Below, piece after piece: positions 6,825-11,277 of a stretch of 11,277 nucleotides of DNA. This DNA is from Candidatus Agrococcus pullicola (GTDB taxonomy: Bacteria; Actinomycetota; Actinomycetes; Actinomycetales; Microbacteriaceae), in NCBI GenBank assembly GCA_019115685.1, contig DXDC01000355.1, positions 1-11,277 on the forward strand, written 5' to 3'. The translations under genes and the position numbers were made by a program. The notes below the pieces were generated by a model. That model saw only the letters and a list, made by a program, of their open reading frames with translations, was not told the origin of the DNA and did not search any database. The stretch's first letter is position 1; each line of letters begins with the position of its first letter.

Positions 6825-7513
6825 TGAAAGTGCTTGTTCCGAGAAAGCCGGATGAGGCCGGTGAGTGGGTGGATGCGCTGAGTGCGCACCAACTGGAGGC
6901 GGTGACGGTTCCGCTGACGGTCATCGTGCCGAGCGAGCAGCCCGTCGTGCTGCCGGAAGATGTCGACTGGCTCATCGTGACCAGCCGTAACACGGTGCCG
7001 CTGCTGCCGGAGATTCCCGAGCATGTACGCGTTGCCGCGGTCGGCGACGGGACCTCGCTCAGGCTTCGAGAATTGGGCATCCACGTCGATTTCGTGCCGG
7101 TGGAGCGATCAGCCGCCGGGCTCGTTGCAGAGTGGCCGGGCGAGGCCGGCGAGCTGGTGTTCATTCCCCAGTCGGCGCTGGCTCGACCGCAGCTCGCCGA
7201 TGGGCTGCGAGCAGCAGGCGCGCGCGTCGAGACGTTCGCGGCCTACCGGCCCGAGCCGAGTATCCATGACGCTGCGGCGTTCGAGCACGCGGATGTCGAC
7301 GCGGTGCTGGTCACGAGCGGCTCGATGGCGACGCAGCTGGAACGACTGGGCGCTGTGCACGAGCGGCTGCGACAGGCTCCGATCATCGCGATCGGGCATC
7401 CAACGGCACGCGATTGCGAGGCGCTCGGTTTGACGGTCGCGGCGATCGCACCCGCGCCGACACCGCAGGCCATGGCTGAAACCGCCGCCGCGGTGCTGCG
7501 CGGGGACGACTGA
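6821..7513 (+). CDS. hemD: Uroporphyrinogen-III synthase
   Basis: Cyclises hydroxymethylbilane with inversion of ring D to give uroporphyrinogen III, preventing spontaneous formation of the useless isomer I. The family is poorly conserved and has no strict catalytic residue, so the call rests on pattern and position. The protein has 230 residues in a two-domain layout with the expected markers: VLVPRKPDEA at the start, VTSRNTVP, VAAVGDGT, VFIPQSALARPQLADGL with GARVETFAAYR, then VLVTSGS and IAIGHPTARDCEALGL. It is a stand-alone enzyme, not the HemD-uroporphyrinogen methyltransferase fusion found in some other actinobacteria. The start is the first of two tandem ATGs, overlapping the hemC stop and preceded by AGGAG. 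The longer open frame back to 6632 lies inside hemC and is not real. The next gene, hemB, begins 1 nt after the stop. Confidence 0.93.
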   Translation: MMKVLVPRKPDEAGEWVDALSAHQLEAVTVPLTVIVPSEQPVVLPEDVDWLIVTSRNTVPLLPEIPEHVRVAAVGDGTSLRLRELGIHVDFVPVERSAAGLVAEWPGEAGELVFIPQSALARPQLADGLRAAGARVETFAAYRPEPSIHDAAAFEHADVDAVLVTSGSMATQLERLGAVHERLRQAPIIAIGHPTARDCEALGLTVAAIAPAPTPQAMAETAAAVLRGDD

Positions 7514-7514
7514 C

Positions 7515-8492
7515 ATGGAACTGAACGGGATGCAACGGCCGCGTCGACTGCGGCAGTCGGGTGCCGTGCGGGCGCTGGTGCGGGAGACGCGCATCCACCC
7601 CCAGCAACTCGTGATGCCGCTGTTCGTCGCGGAGGGCATCGCCGAACCGCGACCGATTTCGTCGATGCCGGGCCAGTTCCAGCACACGCTCGATTCGCTC
7701 GCGCGCGCGGTCGAGGACTCGGTGGATGCGGGCGTCGGCGGCGTCATGCTGTTCGGCGTTCCACAGGAGAAGGATGCGGAAGGTTCGGGTGCGACGGACC
7801 CGAACGGGATTCTCAACCTTGCGACCGGCTTCTTGGCAGAGCGATTCGGCGATGCGACCGTCATCCAGACCGACCTTTGCCTGGACGAGTTCACCGATCA
7901 CGGCCACTGCGGTGTGCTGGATGACCGCGGACGGGTCGACAATGACCGCACGCTCGAGCGCTACAACGCGATGGCGATCGCGCAAGCGGAGGCCGGCTCG
8001 CAGCTGCTCGGCATGAGCGGGATGATGGACGGCCAGGTCGCCGCCGCCCGCGAAGCGCTCGACGCGGCGGGCCGCGAGGACGTCGCGATCCTGGCGTACA
8101 GCGCGAAATACGCCTCTGCGCTCTACGGGCCGTTCCGCGAGGCCGTGGATTCGAGCCTGCAGGGTGATAGGAAGACCTATCAGCAGGATCCTGCGAACCG
8201 GCGCGAAGGTCTGCGCGAGGCGCTGCTCGATCTCGCAGAAGGCGCCGACGTCGTCATGGTGAAACCCGCCAGCTGGTACCTGGACGTGCTCTCCGACGTT
8301 GCGGAAGCCTCGACGGTTCCCGTATGGGCGTACCAGGTGTCTGGCGAGTACGCCATGATCGAGGGCGCTGCCGCGAACGGCTGGATCGATCGCGACCGGG
8401 CGATCGCGGAGTCGGTGACGAGCATCCTGCGCGCCGGAGGCGACACCGTGCTCACGTACTGGGCGATCGAGTTGGCGCGCTCGCTGCGCTAG
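7515..8492 (+). CDS. hemB: Delta-aminolevulinic acid dehydratase (porphobilinogen synthase)
   Basis: Condenses two 5-aminolevulinate molecules to porphobilinogen. The protein has 325 residues, usual length. RPRRLRQSG near the N-terminus is the conserved arm, followed by LVMPLFVAEGI. The two active-site lysines are Lys198 in YSAKYASALYGPF and Lys250 in VMVKPASWYLDVL; Lys250 corresponds to the Schiff-base lysine. The metal-site segment TDLCLDEFTDHGHCG has Cys122, Asp124 and Cys132. The classical zinc enzymes have three cysteines here, and the Mg-type enzymes replace them with other residues including Asp. The ending VLTYWAIELA is typical. The ATG at 7515 is 1 nt after hemD. A second in-frame ATG at 7530 is possible; neither has a strong ribosome binding site. 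It is the last gene of the tightly spaced run. Confidence 0.97.
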   Translation: MELNGMQRPRRLRQSGAVRALVRETRIHPQQLVMPLFVAEGIAEPRPISSMPGQFQHTLDSLARAVEDSVDAGVGGVMLFGVPQEKDAEGSGATDPNGILNLATGFLAERFGDATVIQTDLCLDEFTDHGHCGVLDDRGRVDNDRTLERYNAMAIAQAEAGSQLLGMSGMMDGQVAAAREALDAAGREDVAILAYSAKYASALYGPFREAVDSSLQGDRKTYQQDPANRREGLREALLDLAEGADVVMVKPASWYLDVLSDVAEASTVPVWAYQVSGEYAMIEGAAANGWIDRDRAIAESVTSILRAGGDTVLTYWAIELARSLR

Positions 8493-8514
8493 GCGCTCCT
8501 GCGCTCTTCTTTCT
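8493..8514 (+). terminator. Possible weak terminator after hemB
   Basis: GCGC-TCCT-GCGC (8493-8504) can form a 4-bp GC stem, followed by the pyrimidine-rich TCTTCTTTCT. The stem is short for an intrinsic terminator and the T run is interrupted. It may cooperate with the large inverted repeat that starts 6 nt later. Confidence 0.28.
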
Positions 8515-8519
8515 CGTAG

Positions 8520-8597
8520 GGGCACACTTCTCGGTCTATAGCTGGAGTCAACGCGCTATACCGGCGTGTCGACACCCAGCGACCGAGAAGTGTGCCC
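8520..8597. repeat. Perfect 17-bp inverted repeat with nested arms (hemB-hemL gap)
   Basis: GGGCACACTTCTCGGTC at 8520-8536 is exactly repeated in inverse at 8581-8597, with a 44-nt centre. The centre holds further symmetry. TATAGC (8537-8542) pairs with GCTATA (8555-8560), and GTGTCGACAC (8566-8575) is a perfect palindrome. Alternatively GCTGG (8541-8545) pairs with CCAGC (8576-8580), stacking directly on the outer stem. The two inner pairings exclude each other because they share 8541-8542. No T run follows on either strand, so it is not a standard terminator. It ends just upstream of the predicted hemL promoter. It could be a small palindromic mobile repeat, a structured RNA, or a protein-binding site. 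I saw no second copy in the window. Confidence 0.9.
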
Positions 8598-8623
8598 GGG
8601 ATGCTGGGGGACACCGGGACGAC

Positions 8624-8629
8624 TACGCT
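8624..8629 (+). promoter_or_regulatory. Candidate -10 box of hemL
   Basis: TACGCT ends 8 nt before the hemL ATG, so transcription would begin at about the start codon. It lies within CGACTACGCTGG (8620-8631), which matches the hemE upstream region at 11 of 12 bases. No Shine-Dalgarno is present between the box and the ATG, consistent with a leaderless mRNA. No clear -35 is visible; its expected place (about 8600-8606) directly adjoins the inverted repeat. Confidence 0.5.
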
Positions 8630-8637
8630 GGTCAGTG

Positions 8638-9966
8638 ATGTCTACACAGTTCAATGATGCTCGGGCGAACGATGCCCTGTTCGAGAGGGCGCAGCAGGCG
8701 ATTCCGGGGGGAGTGAACTCTCCGGTTCGAGCGTTCGGGTCGGTCGGCGGCACACCGAAGTTCCTCGTCAGCGCTCGCGGGCCGTACGTCACGGATGCGG
8801 AGGGGCGCGAGTTCGTCGACCTGGTCGGCAGCTGGGGGCCCGCGATTCTCGGCCACGCTCGCGCCGAGGTCGTTGCCGCCGTGCAGGAAGCGGCCGCACG
8901 CGGACTGTCTTTCGGCGCATCCACGCCGACGGAGACGGAGCTCGCCGAGCACGTCGAAGGGCTTATCGACCCCGTCGAACGGCTCCGGCTAGTCTCGACG
9001 GGGACAGAAGCGACCATGACCGCGATCCGCATCGCCCGCGGAGCCACGGGCCGTGACCTCATCGTGAAGTTCGACGGTCACTATCACGGCCATTCGGATG
9101 GGTTGCTGGCAGCAGCCGGGTCGGGCCTGGCGACGCTCGCGCTGCCGGCCAGCGGCGGTGTTCCGGAAGCAGTGGCGAACCAGACGATCGTGCTGCCGTA
9201 CAACGACCGTGCAGCCATCGAGCAGGTTTTCGCAGAACGAGGTGACGAGATCGCCGGCGTGATCGTCGAGGCCACCGCTGCGAACATGGGCGTCGTGCTG
9301 CCGGAGGATGGCTTCCACGCCTTCCTCGCCGAGACCGCGCACCGCAACGGTGCACTGCTCATCAGCGACGAAGTGCTCACGGGCTTCCGCGTCACGCGCG
9401 AAGGCGTATGGGGTGTCGACAGACTCGCTGGCGACATCGCCCCCGACCTCTTCACCTTCGGGAAGGTGATCGGTGGCGGGATGCCGCTCGCGGCAGTCGG
9501 CGGCCGCGCGGATCTGATGAACCTGCTGGCGCCGCTCGGCCCGGTCTATCAGGCGGGCACGCTATCGGGTAACCCCGTCGCGGTCGTCGCAGGTCTGACG
9601 ACGCTGCAACTGGCGGACGATGCCGTGTACGACCGTATGAATGCCGTTGCGACCGCGCTTGTCGACGGGCTCGGCAACGCGCTCGCGGCCGAAGGTGTCG
9701 AGCACGCCATCACGCGCCTCGGTACGCTGTTCTCGGTTGCGTTCGCACCGGAGTCGCCGATCGATTTCACTGCGGCGAAGGCGCAGGAGGCGTTCCGCTA
9801 TGCCCCGTTCTTCCACGCGATGCTCGATGCCGGCGTCTACCTGCCGCCGAGCGCGTTCGAGGCATGGTTCGTCTCGGCCGCGCACGACGACGGCGCGGTG
9901 ACGCGCATCCTGGATGCTCTGCCCGCCGCGGCGAAGGCGGCCGCTGCGGCCGTGCATCCCGGCTGA
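8638..9966 (+). CDS. hemL: Glutamate-1-semialdehyde 2,1-aminomutase
   Basis: A PLP enzyme that moves the amino group of glutamate-1-semialdehyde (the HemA product) to make 5-aminolevulinate. The protein has 442 residues. The N-terminus reads [21 protein letters not shown], the hallmark of the family. STGTEATM is the phosphate-binding turn, with Thr where many relatives have Ser (SGTEA). [11 protein letters not shown] follows. Asp244 in [10 protein letters not shown] contacts the pyridine nitrogen, and Lys276 in [15 protein letters not shown] is the PLP lysine. [12 protein letters not shown] near the end is also typical. The ATG at 8638 matches the family N-terminus. A longer frame from a GTG at 8566 would start inside the inverted repeat and adds unrelated residues. 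A GTG at 8635 directly before the ATG is a minor alternative. The gene is separated from hemB by 145 bp, so it is probably transcribed from its own promoter. Confidence 0.97.
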   Translation: MSTQFNDARANDALFERAQQAIPGGVNSPVRAFGSVGGTPKFLVSARGPYVTDAEGREFVDLVGSWGPAILGHARAEVVAAVQEAAARGLSFGASTPTETELAEHVEGLIDPVERLRLVSTGTEATMTAIRIARGATGRDLIVKFDGHYHGHSDGLLAAAGSGLATLALPASGGVPEAVANQTIVLPYNDRAAIEQVFAERGDEIAGVIVEATAANMGVVLPEDGFHAFLAETAHRNGALLISDEVLTGFRVTREGVWGVDRLAGDIAPDLFTFGKVIGGGMPLAAVGGRADLMNLLAPLGPVYQAGTLSGNPVAVVAGLTTLQLADDAVYDRMNAVATALVDGLGNALAAEGVEHAITRLGTLFSVAFAPESPIDFTAAKAQEAFRYAPFFHAMLDAGVYLPPSAFEAWFVSAAHDDGAVTRILDALPAAAKAAAAAVHPG

Positions 9967-10003
9967 CGCGCAAGCACGCATGTCGATTGAGTAGAGAGCG
10001 ATA

Positions 10004-10861
10004 GTGACCAGTACGACCCGCACCCGAGCCGTGTTCCTCGACGTCGACGGCACCATCGTCGAAGACGGCCGGTACATTCCCTCGTCTGCGATCGAGGCAA
10101 TCCAGACGGCGCGGAAGCACGGGCACCTCGTGTTTCTCTGCACGGGCAGAAGCGCCGTCGACCTCGATTCGGTGCTGCTCGACATCGGGTTCGACGGCGC
10201 GATCACGAACGGCGGCGGGCACGCAACCTTCGGCGAGGAGGTCGTCGTAACCCGGCTCCTCAGCGCAGAGGCGGTCGCGCACCTGCAGGAGCGCTTCGAA
10301 GCGCACGGTGTGCACTGGTTTCTGCAGGGGCACGATGCCATGTACATCAGCCCGGGAGTGGCCCCCTTCTGGGATCAGCTGCGGGCGAAGTTGGCCGAAC
10401 AGCGCGGCTCCGGCCCCCGGGAAGGCTGGGTCGAGCTGCTCGGCGAAGGCATCGCACCGCTGCGCGAAGTGGCAAGCGCCGATCCGAACACGATCTCGAA
10501 GACCGTGATCCTCAGCGATGACCCGGCCGCGGTGGAGCGAGTGCTGGAGGAGCTGGACGGCAAATTCATGCACGTCACCGGCACGATGCCCATGCCGCTC
10601 GGAAAGTCTGCGGAGATCGCTGCCCTCGGGATGAACAAGGGTGCGACGATCGTCGAGCTGCTCGATCATCTCCGCATCGATGCCGAAGACGCCATCGGCA
10701 TCGGGGACAACTGGAATGACATCGAGATGTTCGAGGTCTGCGGTGTCGGTATCGCAATGGGGAACGCCGAATCGGCGGTGCAGGAGCTGGCGGACGAAGT
10801 CACCGCACCCCTCAATGAGAACGGCATCGCGAAGGCCTTCCGCAGACACGGGCTCATCTGA
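10004..10861 (+). CDS. Cof-type HAD-IIB family hydrolase
   Basis: A haloacid-dehalogenase-superfamily phosphatase of unknown substrate, probably acting on a small phosphorylated metabolite in the cytoplasm. The protein has 285 residues. Motif I is FLDVDGTIVED, with Asp13 as nucleophile and Asp15 as acid/base. Motif II is LCTGRS (Thr47). Motif III lysine is Lys212 in GMNKGATI. Motif IV is GIGDNWNDIEMF, with Asp235 and Asp239 binding Mg2+. The stretch between motifs II and III (about residues 85-200) is the C2-type cap expected for class IIB. The GTG at 10004 places motif I at the usual distance. A partial AGAGAG lies 5 nt upstream. The gene follows hemL by 37 nt on the same strand and may share its transcript, but nothing in the sequence ties it to heme synthesis. 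Confidence 0.92.
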   Translation: MTSTTRTRAVFLDVDGTIVEDGRYIPSSAIEAIQTARKHGHLVFLCTGRSAVDLDSVLLDIGFDGAITNGGGHATFGEEVVVTRLLSAEAVAHLQERFEAHGVHWFLQGHDAMYISPGVAPFWDQLRAKLAEQRGSGPREGWVELLGEGIAPLREVASADPNTISKTVILSDDPAAVERVLEELDGKFMHVTGTMPMPLGKSAEIAALGMNKGATIVELLDHLRIDAEDAIGIGDNWNDIEMFEVCGVGIAMGNAESAVQELADEVTAPLNENGIAKAFRRHGLI

Positions 10862-10930
10862 TCGACGGCTTTTCGCCTCAGCGTTGTTCGCCGAGCGAGA
10901 AACCTGCTCTCGGGTGCGCTCAGTTGGGCG

Positions 10931-10936
10931 TAGCTT
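10931..10936 (+). promoter_or_regulatory. Tentative -10 box before the acetyltransferase gene
   Basis: TAGCTT lies 44 nt before the ATG at 10981 in the 119-bp gap after the HAD gene. It would give a leader of roughly 35-40 nt that includes the ribosome binding site. No convincing -35 is present. A bulged hairpin at 10891-10913 upstream has no T run and is a poor terminator. Confidence 0.25.
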
Positions 10937-10969
10937 GCTAGAGGTGCCCAAAAGGCGCCGCTCGACGAC

Positions 10970-10975
10970 GAGGAG
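10970..10975 (+). promoter_or_regulatory. Ribosome binding site of the acetyltransferase gene
   Basis: GAGGAG stands 5 nt before the ATG at 10981 and supports that codon as the start of a real gene, although only its first 99 codons are in the window. Confidence 0.7.
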
Positions 10976-10980
10976 CAACC

Positions 10981-11277
10981 ATGAATCCGTATGTGCAACC
11001 GAAGATCCGCCCGACCACCTCAGATGACGCCGCCGAGGTCGTCGCTCTGTTCGACGACGCTGTCGTCTGGATGAACGCCAACGGCAATACGCAGCAGTGG
11101 GGGTCACAGCCGTGGTCCCAGATCCCGGCGCGGGTCGAGAAGATCACGGGCTGGTGCGCCGAAGGGCACGGCGGGTGGGTCTCTGTGCTGCCGGATGGTC
11201 GAATCGGCGGGTTCCTCGTGGTGGGTGACGCGCACCCCTATGTGCCGGCCGCAACAGGCCCCGAGTTGTACATCATG
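10981..11277 (+). CDS. Partial GNAT-like N-acetyltransferase (3' end outside the window)
   Basis: The first 99 codons are open to the right edge with no stop. After MNPYVQPKIRPTTSDDAAEV, the opening strand and helix of a GNAT fold, come a Trp-rich stretch (QQWGSQPWSQIP at about 40-51), WVSVLPDGRIGGFLVVGDAHPY and PELYIM. An open strand followed by ELYI is the usual entry into strand beta-4 of GNAT enzymes. The acetyl-CoA binding loop (Q/RxxGxG/A) would lie beyond the edge, so the family call is incomplete and the substrate unknown. The start is supported by GAGGAG 5 nt upstream. It probably has its own promoter and is not obviously linked to the heme genes. Confidence 0.7.
   Translation, partial: MNPYVQPKIRPTTSDDAAEVVALFDDAVVWMNANGNTQQWGSQPWSQIPARVEKITGWCAEGHGGWVSVLPDGRIGGFLVVGDAHPYVPAATGPELYIM

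Noticed and set aside
8566..8637. Longer hemL starting at the GTG at 8566
   Set aside because: It would begin inside the inverted repeat and add 24 residues not found in the family, with no ribosome binding site.
10891..10913. Hairpin after the HAD gene as a terminator
   Set aside because: The stem has a 2-nt bulge and is followed by GTGCGCTC rather than a T run, so it does not meet the pattern of an intrinsic terminator.
9767..11107. 446-codon minus-strand open frame antisense to the end of hemL, the HAD gene and the acetyltransferase start
   Set aside because: It is opposite genes with clear catalytic motifs and shows no domain of its own. It is a shadow of codon bias.

Overview
This window is a heme-biosynthesis locus from a high-GC Gram-positive bacterium. 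Actinobacteria, most likely family Microbacteriaceae, is my inference. It rests on GC-rich codon use, GTG starts, stop/start overlaps, promoters sitting almost on the start codon, and the actinobacterial forms of HemQ and HemH. I see no mobile elements, CRISPR arrays, tRNA or rRNA genes.

Layout. Bases 1-216 hold no supportable gene. hemA (glutamyl-tRNA reductase) lies on the minus strand at 217-1503. A 127-bp divergent gap separates it from a tightly packed plus-strand run: hemE (1631-2698), cgoX/hemY (2695-4035), chdC/hemQ (4055-4702), cpfC/hemH (4699-5913), hemC (5910-6824), hemD (6821-7513) and hemB (7515-8492). Four of these junctions are 4-base stop/start overlaps, one has a 1-nt gap and one a 19-nt gap, so this looks like one translationally coupled operon. 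A 145-bp gap carrying a large perfect inverted repeat precedes hemL (8638-9966), which appears to have its own promoter. A Cof-type HAD hydrolase (10004-10861) follows. The start of a GNAT-like acetyltransferase (from 10981) runs off the right edge.

How the genes work together. HemA and HemL make 5-aminolevulinate from glutamyl-tRNA (C5 route). HemB, HemC and HemD make uroporphyrinogen III, and HemE decarboxylates it to coproporphyrinogen III. CgoX oxidises this to coproporphyrin III, CpfC inserts iron, and ChdC decarboxylates coproheme to heme b. All nine dedicated enzymes after glutamyl-tRNA synthetase are present, so the window encodes the whole coproporphyrin-dependent pathway.

The enzymes are ordinary members of known families. 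The parts most worth a second look are the hairpin/cruciform-forming repeat before hemL; a nearly identical promoter-like motif just upstream of hemE and hemL that suggests leaderless mRNAs; a ferrochelatase with only one cysteine; a HemB whose metal site reads Cys-Asp-Cys; and a cysteine-containing insertion in HemA. I did not find a convincing new multi-gene system.
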